Source: an uncultured Eubacteriales bacterium (GTDB lineage Bacteria > Bacillota > Clostridia > Peptostreptococcales > Anaerovoracaceae). Taken from it: a DNA stretch of 41,294 nucleotides. Below the pieces are notes generated by a model. It was not told where the DNA came from, ran no database searches, and saw only the letters and a program-made list of their open reading frames with translations. The position numbers were made by a program, and so were the translations under genes. The stretch spans positions 1 through 41,294 of the forward strand of contig URWB01000003.1 in assembly GCA_900551415.1 (NCBI GenBank), in the 5' to 3' direction. Below are positions 1 to 7,590 of this stretch, one piece after another (the first letter of the stretch is position 1; every line of letters begins with the position of its first letter).

Positions 1-106
1 CCCAGCCGATAACTGTTCTGCCGCTCTCTTCTTCCGTTAAAATATGGTCGTAAATCTGTGCAATCTGCGGAATGTCGTCTTTTGTTCCTTTTCTGAAGGT
101 ATACAT
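1..106 (-). CDS. GNAT-family N-acetyltransferase, N-terminal part (runs off the window)
   Basis: Only the first 35 codons are present, reading leftwards from ATG at 106-104 and cut by the window edge. The protein begins MYTFRKGTKDDIPQIAQIYD, the usual opening of a GNAT acetyltransferase: a first beta strand followed by an 'R.a...D...I..I' helix that starts the acetyl-CoA fold. The acceptor cannot be told from this fragment. A G-rich stretch (GGGGGAAATT) sits just before the ATG as a poor Shine-Dalgarno site. It follows the DUF4230 gene by about 43 nt with no clear terminator, so it may be co-transcribed. The family call rests on the N-terminus alone. Confidence 0.6.
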   Translation of the reverse strand, partial: MYTFRKGTKDDIPQIAQIYDHILTEEESGRTVIGW

Positions 107-149
107 AATTTCCCCCGCTTTCTACATGTGAGACTATCCTGTCTGCTTT

Positions 150-716
150 TTATTCGACTTCTTCCCACGCTACCGTGTATGTCTCACCCAATGCTTCACC
201 AACGCCTTTGATATAGCTTTCGAGCAGATTTTTCGCACGGTCTTGTGCTTGTCCGAGAAGGAGACTGTCCGCCTCTGCTGTTTTTTTCATCGTTTGCTGC
301 GCTTTGGCAAGTGTCGCGGTTTTGTCCTCCGCGGTGATCTTTGTAAACCATCCGGTATCCGTCAGGAGCGGCTGCATGCTGTCTGCATCAATGTCGGGAT
401 CACCCAGAACGGTCGCCGGTGGGATCTTGATCGTAACCACGCCCTTGCTGTCTGGGCTTGCGATCTCAAGCTTATTTACATCAATGCCAAGCTCTACGGT
501 TCCGGTGTATTCTATCCACATTTTTTTATATCCGACGTCAATAATGTTAAACCAGCTTTTATTTTTTTCTTTGCTCAGCTCCGCAACATTATGGTAATAT
601 GCTTTCATTGTGGCAAGCTCCGCGACGTTTTGCGCTTTTGCCAGAGAAATTTCTTCCTTCGCGCTTTGACTGCAGCCGCAGAGCAGGAAAGCTGTCATCA
701 GCACTGCTGCAAGCAC
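150..716 (-). CDS. DUF4230 lipoprotein, probably frameshifted in its signal peptide
   Basis: The open frame encodes 188 aa from a GTG at 716. After a hydrophobic stretch ending in a lipobox-like LLCGC it continues as a DUF4230 domain (central 'YTGTVELGIDVNKLEI' and 'VTIKIPPATVL' strands, then a charged helical C-terminus). DUF4230 proteins are membrane-anchored or exported and have no defined activity. The GTG has no ribosome-binding site and leaves no positively charged n-region. A good GGGAGGG site instead precedes ATG at 739-737, but that frame stops after 13 codons. One extra A in the A7 tract (724-730) would join them into a normal lipoprotein signal starting MKKKKNLSVLAAVLMTAF. The gene follows another DUF4230 gene after 13 nt (to the ATG at 739) and is probably in its operon. 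Confidence 0.75.
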   Translation of the reverse strand: MLAAVLMTAFLLCGCSQSAKEEISLAKAQNVAELATMKAYYHNVAELSKEKNKSWFNIIDVGYKKMWIEYTGTVELGIDVNKLEIASPDSKGVVTIKIPPATVLGDPDIDADSMQPLLTDTGWFTKITAEDKTATLAKAQQTMKKTAEADSLLLGQAQDRAKNLLESYIKGVGEALGETYTVAWEEVE

Positions 717-752
717 CGATAAATTTTTTTCTTTTTCATAATGCGCCCTCCC

Positions 753-1313
753 TTATTCCCACACGATTTCGTAGTCTTCAGCCTCGGCGATCGGCATGAT
801 CAGTCCGGTCACTGCCTGCTTCAGATTATCCTCGGCAACACTGTACAGATTTTTATCCGCTTTCACTTCTTTGACGACATCAACTTTGCAGGTTTTTATA
901 ACCGTCTTTAAATCAATATTGGCATCATCCGGCATGAAAGAAAACTGCTTTTCATCCAAAACCGGCTGCTTGATTTGTATTTCCGGTAAGATCGGATGTA
1001 CCGTCTTCGCTTCGTTGTCGATGTCGAAGGTCATTTTGCTCATATCCGCGGAAGCAGTTACCGTCGCTGCGTATTTGACGTAGTACAGATGCTTCCCGTC
1101 CTTGTTTTTGATATCAGCGACACCCTCATACGGAAATCTTGTAACATTGATATCGCTCACCGCTACGACCTTTTCCAATGTGCTGCTTGTAAGAATCACC
1201 GTATTCTGTCTGTTCTTTAGGAACGTCACCCCGACGACCGCGAGAACAACAATCAAAACGGCAAGCAAAATGGTCGCTTTGATCCTTGCAAATCCTCTTC
1301 TGTTTCTTAGCAT
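753..1313 (-). CDS. DUF4230 domain protein, membrane-anchored
   Basis: 186 aa from ATG at 1313, with GAGGT seven nt upstream. A basic N-terminus is followed by one transmembrane segment (about residues 12-32) with no lipobox, so it is probably an N-in anchored protein. The rest is a DUF4230 domain: 'VAVSDINVTRF' , a 'YYVKYAATVTASADMSKM' strand pair, 'VHPILPEIQI', and a C-terminal helix. The family is widespread and without an assigned reaction. The adjacent lipoprotein gene is a divergent paralogue, so the two may form a hetero-pair at the membrane. A strong hairpin terminator lies between this gene and the upstream aldo/keto reductase; I see no convincing promoter in the short spacer. Confidence 0.85.
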   Translation of the reverse strand: MLRNRRGFARIKATILLAVLIVVLAVVGVTFLKNRQNTVILTSSTLEKVVAVSDINVTRFPYEGVADIKNKDGKHLYYVKYAATVTASADMSKMTFDIDNEAKTVHPILPEIQIKQPVLDEKQFSFMPDDANIDLKTVIKTCKVDVVKEVKADKNLYSVAEDNLKQAVTGLIMPIAEAEDYEIVWE

Positions 1314-1345
1314 GATGTATACCTCGTTTCGTGCTGCTGTGAAAA

Positions 1346-1380
1346 GAAAGAGGCTGCCGTGTCATGCAGCAGCCTCTTTC
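1346..1380 (-). terminator. Rho-independent terminator after the aldo/keto reductase
   Basis: Perfect 12-bp inverted repeat: gaaagaggctgc at 1346-1357 and its complement at 1369-1380, with an 11-nt loop. On the minus strand the stem is followed by TTTTCAC after a TTTC stem end, giving a U-rich tail. It lies 34 nt past the aldo/keto reductase stop and separates it from the DUF4230 pair. Confidence 0.8.
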
Positions 1381-1414
1381 CTATGTCCTATACCAATTGT
1401 CGTTTTTTATGTTC

Positions 1415-2509
1415 TTACGCTTCCTTCAGCTTCGTCGACAGCTTCGACAGATAGCCCGGGATGTCGATCTGCTGCGGACAGACTTCCTTACAGCTGCCGC
1501 AGGCGATGCAGTCCCAAGGCTTCTTGCCCTTTTCTACGCCGCCGATCGCCATGCTTGTGTACCATGCCAATCCCTCCGGATTGAAAGTAATCTGATTATA
1601 CTGATTGAGCATGTACGGAATATCGATGCCCTTCGGACAGTAGGTCGTGCAGTAACGGCATGCGGTACACGGCACGCCTTCTGTCATCTTCTTCGCCTTT
1701 TCGAACAGCACTGCTTTTGCAGCGTCGTCCATCGGCGCGTCCGTTTCAAAAATGCGGATATTCTCCTGCATCTGCTCCAAATTTGACATCCCTGAGAGGA
1801 TCGTTACAACACCCGGGATCGACTGCAGGAAACGAAAAGATGCTTCCGCGCCGCCTGCCGGCTCGACCAGCGTGCCGCCTCTGAGCGGTTCCATGACAAT
1901 GATCGGGATCTTCTTTTCGTTTAAGATTCTGACCTTCTCCTTGGCCTCCTGAAAATCCCAGTCCAGCCAGTTGAGCTGAATCTGACAAAATTCGATGACA
2001 TCCTCATAAGCCGCGAGAAACCGCTTGAAGCACTCGATACCGCTGTGGTCGGAATAGCCCAGGTGCTTGATGCGCCCCGCGGCTCGTTCGCTGACCAGAT
2101 ACTCCTTGACCCCGAATGCCGGATTCAGATAGTTTTCGATATTGTACTCGCAGACATTGTGGAATAAGTAAAAATCAAAATATTCGGTCTGCAGTTTTTC
2201 GAGTTGTTTGGCGAAAATCTCCTTAACCTTTGGGAAATGATTGCGGTCATAGCCCGGGAATTTTGTCGTCAAATGGAAGCTTTCGCGCGGATAGCGGCTG
2301 AGTGCCTTGCCGGTCACCAGCTCCGCGTTGCCGTCGTGATAGCCCCACGCCGTATCAAAATAATTGATGCCGTGCTTGTAGGCGTAATCGAATATTTCCA
2401 GTGCCGCCGCCTCGTCAATGTTCGCATTATCGCCGTCCACGACCGGAAGACGCATCGTGCCCATGCCGAGCTGCGAAATCTTTTCTCCCTGAAAATCTGT
2501 ATAAATCAT
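1415..2509 (-). CDS. Aldo/keto reductase with C-terminal 2x[4Fe-4S] ferredoxin domain
   Basis: 364 aa from ATG at 2509, preceded by GGAGG with a 6-nt spacer. Residues 1 to about 265 form an aldo/keto reductase barrel with the tetrad visible: D52 (YFDTAW), Y57, K83 (LTTKF) and H117 (YLFHN). The C-terminus carries two four-Cys clusters, C281/C284/C287/C291 and C334/C337/C340/C344, each ending in the CP of dicluster ferredoxins. Members of this 'predicted oxidoreductase' group are common in anaerobes; the substrate is unknown and electrons may pass via the Fe-S clusters rather than only NAD(P)H. It lies downstream of phosphoketolase. Its leader holds a structured element also found before the flavodoxin gene, suggesting shared control of redox genes. 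Confidence 0.93.
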   Translation of the reverse strand: MIYTDFQGEKISQLGMGTMRLPVVDGDNANIDEAAALEIFDYAYKHGINYFDTAWGYHDGNAELVTGKALSRYPRESFHLTTKFPGYDRNHFPKVKEIFAKQLEKLQTEYFDFYLFHNVCEYNIENYLNPAFGVKEYLVSERAAGRIKHLGYSDHSGIECFKRFLAAYEDVIEFCQIQLNWLDWDFQEAKEKVRILNEKKIPIIVMEPLRGGTLVEPAGGAEASFRFLQSIPGVVTILSGMSNLEQMQENIRIFETDAPMDDAAKAVLFEKAKKMTEGVPCTACRYCTTYCPKGIDIPYMLNQYNQITFNPEGLAWYTSMAIGGVEKGKKPWDCIACGSCKEVCPQQIDIPGYLSKLSTKLKEA

Positions 2510-2543
2510 GCTGTTCCTCCGTTTTTGTTATGTAGGAAATATC

Positions 2544-2628
2544 GACAAAAGCACCTTGCGAAGCGCCTGCCATGCATGGCAGGCATGTGTGCAAAGGAAT
2601 CGCAGATTCCGTTTTACGCACTTTTGTC
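2544..2628 (-). ncRNA. Candidate structured leader RNA, copy A (upstream of aldo/keto reductase)
   Basis: 85-nt element read on the minus strand, ending 34 nt before the aldo/keto reductase ATG. P1 pairs 2628-2618 (GACAAAAGUGC) with 2554-2544 (GUGCUUUUGUC), including two G-U pairs. P2 starts with GUAAA and encloses ACGGAAUC, with an internal GGAAUC/GAUUCC hairpin (2610-2605 with 2601-2596). P3 is the perfect GCCUGCC/GGCAGGC stem inside the 20-nt palindrome 2565-2584. The 3' strand GCAAGGTGCTTTTGTC and the offset of ACGGAATC (nt 17-24) are identical in the copy at 8908-8990. No known riboswitch core is recognised. Confidence 0.6.
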
Positions 2629-2687
2629 CTCGTTGCTTTCTTTACCACCCGCGTGTGCCGCAGGCTGCGCGTCTGCGTATTTGCGCT

Positions 2688-2796
2688 CCTTTGCGCCCAA
2701 ATCTTTTTTGCCTTGCCCGAAGCGTTTCTCAACGCGCATAGGATTGCGATCAACCTTTGCGCCCAAGTCCTTTTTGCCTTGCCCGAAGCGTTTCTC
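2688..2796 (-). repeat. Direct repeat, 43-bp arms with a 66-bp period
   Basis: Positions 2688-2730 and 2754-2796 match over 43 bp with two mismatches; the offset is 66 bp. The repeat starts 5 nt beyond the phosphoketolase stop and fills the left part of the spacer to the aldo/keto reductase. On the minus strand each arm contains GGCAAGGCAAAAA and GGGCGCAAAGG. The period is a multiple of three, so all frames stay open across it, which explains spurious ORFs here. Confidence 0.85.
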
Positions 2797-2801
2797 CGCG
2801 T

Positions 2802-5150
2802 CTAGTGCCATTCCCACGCGAGTACTTCCGGCAGATCCTGCCCGTACTCAGCGATGTAGTTCTTGTGTTTGACCAAAAGATCGTTCATTTCCTGATTCAG
2901 ATGTCCGCCGCGGTTTCCAAGCTGCGGCAGATGCTTGAGCGCCTCCTTGACGAGGCTGAAGCGGTCGATATGGTTCTGCACGCGCATATCGAAGGCCGTT
3001 GTGATCGTGCCCTCTTCCAGATAGCCATGTACGAAGAAATTCTGTTCGTTGTGTCTGCCATGCGTCAGCTCGTGAATCAGCTTCGGATAGCCGTGGAACG
3101 CAAAGACTACCGGTTTGTCCTTGGTGAACAGCGAATCAAACTCCGCGTCGGTCAGACCATGCGGGTGCAGCATGTTCGACTGCAGCTTCATTAAATCTAC
3201 CACATTGACGAAACGGATTTTCAGTTCCGGCATGTGATCCTTGAGGATCGTCGTCGCCGCCAGCGCCTCAACCGTCGGCGTATCACCGCAGCAGGCCATG
3301 ACCAGATCCGGCTCCGCCTCCTGATCGGTGCTCGCCCAATCCCAGATACCGACGCCCTGCGTGCAGTGCACCACAGCCTGATCCATGGTCAGCCACTGCA
3401 TGCTCGGATGTTTGGATGCCACGATGACATTGACGTAGTTCTTACTCTGAATACAATGGTCGAAGCAGGACAGCAGGCAGTTCGCGTCCGGCGGCAGATA
3501 CATGCGGACGACATCCGCTTTTTTGTTCGCCACATGGTCGAGCATACCCGGGTCCTGATGGGTAAAGCCGTTGTGGTCCTGCTGCCATACATTGGAGGTC
3601 AGAATCAGGTTCAGAGAAGCGATCTTCTGTCTCCATGGCAGCTGATTGCAGACCTTGAGCCACTTCGCGTGCTGGGAGACCATAGAGTCCACCACGCGAA
3701 TAAAGGATTCATAGCTCGCGAAGAAGCCATGCCGTCCGGTGAGCAGATAGCCCTCCAGCCAGCCCTCGCACATGTGCTCGCTGAGATAGGCGTCCATGAT
3801 GCGCCCTTCATGTGAAAGATCCTCGTCGAACTCATAAATTTCCCCTTGAAAATCTCTTTGATCGACTTCAAATGCCTTATATAGCCGATTGGATTTCGAT
3901 TCATCCGGCCCGAAAATACGGAAATTACGATTTTCGCGGTTGAGCACCATCACGTCTCTGACATAGGCGCCCAATTCCAGCATGTCCTGCGTCTTGACAT
4001 CGCCCGGCCGCGGCACCTCGACCGCGTAATCTTTGAAATCCGGCACGCGCAGATCCCGCAGCAGCTTGCCGCCGTTGGTATGTGGGTTCGCGCTCATGCG
4101 GGCATCACCCTCCGGCGCCAGCTTTCGCAGTTCCGGGATCAGGCGGTAATCGTCGCCGAACAGTTCCTCCGGCCGGTAACTCCGAAGCCACGCCTCCAGC
4201 TGCGCCAGATGTTCTTCCTTTTCCATGCTGATCGGCACCTGGTGCGCGCGGAAGGTGCCTTCGATAACCTTACCGTCAACCTCTTTCGGTCCGGTCCATC
4301 CCTTCGGCGTCTCTAAAATGATCATCGGCCAAAGCGGTCTTTCGGTTACGCCTTCCTCCCGCGCCTTGCGCTGAATCTCCTTGATCTCAGCAACGCACTG
4401 ATCGACGACCTCTGCCATCTTTGCGTGCATTTCCATCGGCTCGCTGCCGCTGACTACATAAGGCTTCCAGCCGCAGCCCTTAAAGAACCACTCCCGCTCC
4501 TGCGGTGAGATTCTCGCAAATACCGTCGGATTGCTGATCTTATAGCCGTTCAGATGCAGGATCGGCAGCACCGCGCCGTCATGCTTCGCGCTCAAAAATT
4601 TATTAGAATGCCACGCCGTCGCCAGCGGACCGGTCTCCGCCTCACCATCGCCGACCACGCAGGCCGCGATCAGCTCCGGATTGTCAAAAATCGCGCCGAA
4701 CGCGTGCGCGAGCGAATAGCCCAGCTCGCCGCCCTCGTTGATAGAGCCCGGCGTTTCCGGCGCCACATGGCTGGAGATTCCGCCCGGGAACGAGAACTGC
4801 TTGCACAGCTTCGTCAACCCCTCCTTGTCCTGCCCGACGTTCGGATAGACCTCACTGTAGGTTCCCTCCAGATAGGCGTTGGAAACAAAGAAATTGCCGC
4901 CATGTCCCGGCCCCGAAAGCAAGATCATGCTCAAGTCATTTTCCTTGATAGCGCGGTTCATATGCACATAGACAAAATTCTGTCCCGGCACCGTCCCCCA
5001 GTGGCCGACGATCTTTTTCTTGATGTGCTCTCTGCGCAAAGGCTCTCTCAAAAGCGGATTGTCCAGCAGATAAAGCTGCGCTGCGGACAAATAGTTTGCG
5101 GCACGCCAGTATGCGTCCATCTTCTGTAAATAGTCTCTCGATACAGTCAT
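2802..5150 (-). CDS. xfp: Phosphoketolase (xylulose-5-P / fructose-6-P)
   Basis: About 782 aa, full length for the family. It is a thiamine-diphosphate enzyme that cleaves xylulose 5-phosphate (and often fructose 6-phosphate) with phosphate to acetyl phosphate plus glyceraldehyde 3-phosphate (or erythrose 4-phosphate). Visible hallmarks are the N-terminal GHWGTVPGQNFVYVH, SGPGHGG, the ThDP motif GDGEAETG, and the C-terminal 'FVHGYLEEGTITTAFDMRVQN'. Two ATGs are adjacent (5153 and 5150); AGGAGG at 5161-5156 leaves 2 nt to the first and 5 nt to the second, so I take the second. No intrinsic terminator follows; a 66-bp-period repeat starts right after the stop, and the aldo/keto reductase lies downstream. 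Acetyl phosphate would give ATP through acetate kinase, encoded elsewhere. Confidence 0.96.
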   Translation of the reverse strand: MTVSRDYLQKMDAYWRAANYLSAAQLYLLDNPLLREPLRREHIKKKIVGHWGTVPGQNFVYVHMNRAIKENDLSMILLSGPGHGGNFFVSNAYLEGTYSEVYPNVGQDKEGLTKLCKQFSFPGGISSHVAPETPGSINEGGELGYSLAHAFGAIFDNPELIAACVVGDGEAETGPLATAWHSNKFLSAKHDGAVLPILHLNGYKISNPTVFARISPQEREWFFKGCGWKPYVVSGSEPMEMHAKMAEVVDQCVAEIKEIQRKAREEGVTERPLWPMIILETPKGWTGPKEVDGKVIEGTFRAHQVPISMEKEEHLAQLEAWLRSYRPEELFGDDYRLIPELRKLAPEGDARMSANPHTNGGKLLRDLRVPDFKDYAVEVPRPGDVKTQDMLELGAYVRDVMVLNRENRNFRIFGPDESKSNRLYKAFEVDQRDFQGEIYEFDEDLSHEGRIMDAYLSEHMCEGWLEGYLLTGRHGFFASYESFIRVVDSMVSQHAKWLKVCNQLPWRQKIASLNLILTSNVWQQDHNGFTHQDPGMLDHVANKKADVVRMYLPPDANCLLSCFDHCIQSKNYVNVIVASKHPSMQWLTMDQAVVHCTQGVGIWDWASTDQEAEPDLVMACCGDTPTVEALAATTILKDHMPELKIRFVNVVDLMKLQSNMLHPHGLTDAEFDSLFTKDKPVVFAFHGYPKLIHELTHGRHNEQNFFVHGYLEEGTITTAFDMRVQNHIDRFSLVKEALKHLPQLGNRGGHLNQEMNDLLVKHKNYIAEYGQDLPEVLAWEWH

Positions 5151-5288
5151 CATTTCCTCCTATTCGGTCTTTTGGGTGATTGCTTCTTTTGCTTCCTTTT
5201 TTCGGAAAACAGATTCGCCGCGTTTTTTTTTGCTCGCCGCAGCCCTCTTTTTGCCTTACGGTCAGATGTGCCTGCTTCCGGCAGCATC

Positions 5289-6242
5289 CTAGTAGAAGGT
5301 CGCGACCTCGTCCGCAATCGGCGGTATCTTCGTCACGCTGATTACATGAAAAACCGGACCCTCACTCTGATACATATCGTTGTATTCCCGCTCGATCTTC
5401 GCTGTCATATCGACCCAGCCGCCATGCTCCAGGCTTTGCGCGTCTTTGTATTTTGCGACCAGACCGCCGAACTGGATGTCCTCCACGCAGCAGGTCATAA
5501 TGTGACGGCCGATGACAAATTCGTCATCCTTCAGACCGCCGCCGAGCAGACTTCTGCCCTTAAAACGAATGGTCTTGCCGTAATATTTCGCTTCCTCCTC
5601 GGTCATATCGGCGTACCAGACCGCGTAATCCTTGTCCGCGATCTCGATGATCGGCGCGTCGATGTCGAACGGCAGCGGATCCTCAATATTGTCGATCTCT
5701 ACATCGTTCGGTCCGTATTCGTAGATGATATCGCAGCGGCGATTGATGGCTCTGACAATCTTGTGATAAGCCATCTTGTCCATCACCTTCGTAAAATGCT
5801 TGAACACGATCGTCTCTGTAGATTTCATTTTATCGACGGTCAGATTGCGCATATTCGCGTTGTAGGTCAAATAAGTCCGCGCGTCCGCGAAGGTCATCTC
5901 CTGATAGACCGTCCAGCTCGGCGGCATCGCGCTGTAGAACGTATCCAGCAGCCACATGCCGTTATACTCTACGACCACCCGCTCAAACTGCAGTTTTTCC
6001 TGCAAATCCGCGAGATAGCTCTCGGTGAGCTGTTCCTCCTCATCCACTGTCACGATCTTGCAGCCCGAGGCCGCGAATTTGATCGGAGAAAGCTCCGTTT
6101 CTCCTTCCTCGCAGAGCAGGATCAGCGTCTTTTGTCCGTCGTTGAACTGCGGGTCCTCTAAGGTCTCCTGAATGAATGTGGTCTTGCCTGCGTCTAAAAA
6201 GCCGGTAAACAGATATACCGGAATCTCTCTGGTCTGTGCCAT
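5289..6242 (-). CDS. CobW-type GTPase fused to a DUF1980/YcgQ-like C-terminal domain
   Basis: 317 aa from ATG at 6242 with AAAGGAGAG upstream. The N-terminal half is a G3E/CobW P-loop GTPase: Walker A GFLDAGKTT at residues 14-22. It lacks the GCxCC metal motif of ordinary CobW proteins. The last ~95 residues do not resemble the CobW C-terminal domain. Instead they carry FVIGRHIMTCCVEDIQFGG, a 'GGWVDMTAKI' strand and a terminal 'GPVFHVISVTKIPPI...TFY', the pattern of the C-terminal domain of the DUF1980/TIGR03943 family (YcgQ-like). The paired Cys may bind metal. It follows the His-rich CobW gene after 53 nt, so the two are likely co-expressed. A role in zinc or other metal allocation is inference. 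Confidence 0.8.
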   Translation of the reverse strand: MAQTREIPVYLFTGFLDAGKTTFIQETLEDPQFNDGQKTLILLCEEGETELSPIKFAASGCKIVTVDEEEQLTESYLADLQEKLQFERVVVEYNGMWLLDTFYSAMPPSWTVYQEMTFADARTYLTYNANMRNLTVDKMKSTETIVFKHFTKVMDKMAYHKIVRAINRRCDIIYEYGPNDVEIDNIEDPLPFDIDAPIIEIADKDYAVWYADMTEEEAKYYGKTIRFKGRSLLGGGLKDDEFVIGRHIMTCCVEDIQFGGLVAKYKDAQSLEHGGWVDMTAKIEREYNDMYQSEGPVFHVISVTKIPPIADEVATFY

Positions 6243-6295
6243 TTGGCTCTCTCCTTTTGTTGCTGTTTTTTGTTTTGCCGGTTTGCTGTGAAGTG

Positions 6296-7486
6296 CTACG
6301 CTTCAAACAGCTTGCGGATCGCGTCTTCCTCCAACTTGGAGCCGATGACACAAAGTCTGCCCGTGATCTCCGCGCTGCCGGTTCTGACATCCGGTTCGCC
6401 CGGTACATAGTCGAAGTGGATCCACTGTCCGTCCTCGCCCTCTACGATGCCTTTTGCTCTGAGCACGAAGCCGTAAGCGTGCGGATCTTCCAGTGCTTCC
6501 AAGGCTTTTTCGATCTTTTCGATCGTATATTTTTTCGGCGTTTCGATGCCGATGCTGTCAAAGACCTCGTCCGCGTGATGATGCCCCTCATGTCCATGGT
6601 CGTGCCCGCAGCAGCAGTGATCATCATGGTCGTGGTGGTGATGTTCGTGTTCATGCTCATGGTCGTGATGATGCTCGTGACCGCAGCAACATTCCTCGTC
6701 ATCATCGTGCTCATGATGATGGTCATGGTCATGGTCATGATCATGATCATGCTCGTGACCGCAGCAGCATGCCTCATCATCATCGTGATGGTGGTGGTCG
6801 TGATCGTGACCACAGCCGCATGCGTCATCGTGATCGTGATGGTGCGCGTGCGCCTGTTCTTCTTCCAGATGGTGCAGCGCTTCGTCAATCGTATCGCGCT
6901 TTTCCATTGCAGCCAGGATCTTCTTGCCGTCCAGCGCGTCCCAATCTGTCGTGATGATCGTCGCATGCGGATTGTGTTCCCGCAGCAAGGCAACGACCTG
7001 CGTGAGTTTGTCCTCGTCCATGCCTTTGGTATGGCTGAGAATGATGGACGACGCGTGTTCCACCTGGTTATTAAAGAACTCGCCGAAATTCTTCATATAG
7101 ATTTTAGCTTTCTTCGCATCGACGATGGTTGTAAAACCGTTCAGCTGCACATCCGCAAGATCTAGGTTTTCGACGGCCTGGATGATGTCACTGAGCTTGC
7201 CGACACCGGACGGTTCGATGAGGATGCGGTCCGGATGGAACTGCTCTACGACCTGTTCCAAAGCCTTGCCGAAATCACCGACCAGACTGCAGCAGATGCA
7301 GCCGGAGTTCATTTCATTGATCTCCACGCCGGAGTCCTTGAGGAAACCGCCGTCAATGCCGATCTCGCCGAACTCGTTCTCAATCAGCACGACCTGCTCA
7401 CCCTTGTACGCCTCCTCGATCAGCTTCTTGATCAGCGTCGTCTTGCCGGCTCCTAAAAAACCTGAAAAAATATCTACCTTTATCAT
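6296..7486 (-). CDS. CobW/P47K-family GTPase with long His/Cys-rich metal-binding insert
   Basis: 396 aa from ATG at 7486 (MIKVDIFSGF); a second ATG nine nt upstream (7495) sits too close to GAGAGGG. Walker A GFLGAGKTT is at residues 9-17, the metal-site motif GCICC at 62-66, and 'ILIEPSGVGK' follows at about 88. Residues 212-304 form an insert of His/Asp/Glu with repeated Cys triplets (ACGCGHDH, ACCCGHEH, ECCCGHEH, HCCCGHDH), then a CobW_C domain (about 318-394). The family are GTP-dependent metallochaperones that deliver Zn, Co or Ni; the insert could store or sense metal. The DNA here (about 6575-6853) is an imperfect CAT/GAC-type repeat prone to length change. It starts a two-gene unit with the DUF1980-fused GTPase and diverges from a [2Fe-2S] protein gene. 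Confidence 0.93.
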   Translation of the reverse strand: MIKVDIFSGFLGAGKTTLIKKLIEEAYKGEQVVLIENEFGEIGIDGGFLKDSGVEINEMNSGCICCSLVGDFGKALEQVVEQFHPDRILIEPSGVGKLSDIIQAVENLDLADVQLNGFTTIVDAKKAKIYMKNFGEFFNNQVEHASSIILSHTKGMDEDKLTQVVALLREHNPHATIITTDWDALDGKKILAAMEKRDTIDEALHHLEEEQAHAHHHDHDDACGCGHDHDHHHHDDDEACCCGHEHDHDHDHDHDHHHEHDDDEECCCGHEHHHDHEHEHEHHHHDHDDHCCCGHDHGHEGHHHADEVFDSIGIETPKKYTIEKIEKALEALEDPHAYGFVLRAKGIVEGEDGQWIHFDYVPGEPDVRTGSAEITGRLCVIGSKLEEDAIRKLFEA

Positions 7487-7525
7487 TTGATTCATCCCTC
7501 TCTGAAGTATTGTTTCGATAGAATT

Positions 7526-7553
7526 ATTATACCACTTTTCCCCAAAAATGAAA
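7526..7553 (-). promoter_or_regulatory. Putative promoter for the CobW pair
   Basis: On the minus strand a perfect TATAAT lies at 7531-7526. The -35 is weak (TTTCAT at 7553-7548 with 16 nt, or CTTTCA with 17 nt). It is about 40 nt upstream of the start codon and faces away from the divergent [2Fe-2S] gene. Confidence 0.5.
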
Positions 7554-7590
7554 GGTGTGTTTTTTGTGTAATTCGCACCGCGGGCGGGTA

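Noticed and set aside
2427..2817. Two overlapping minus-strand ORFs (2427-2753 and 2614-2817) across the phosphoketolase-aldo/keto reductase spacer
   Set aside because: They stay open because of the 66-bp repeat period and low stop density, lack good ribosome-binding sites, overlap real genes in other frames, and run through the structured leader.
6236..7165. Plus-strand ORF of 309 aa opposite the CobW GTPase, hydrophobic and Met/Val-rich
   Set aside because: It is the antisense shadow of the His/Asp repeat; His and Asp codons read as Met, Val and Ile on the other strand. No ribosome-binding site.
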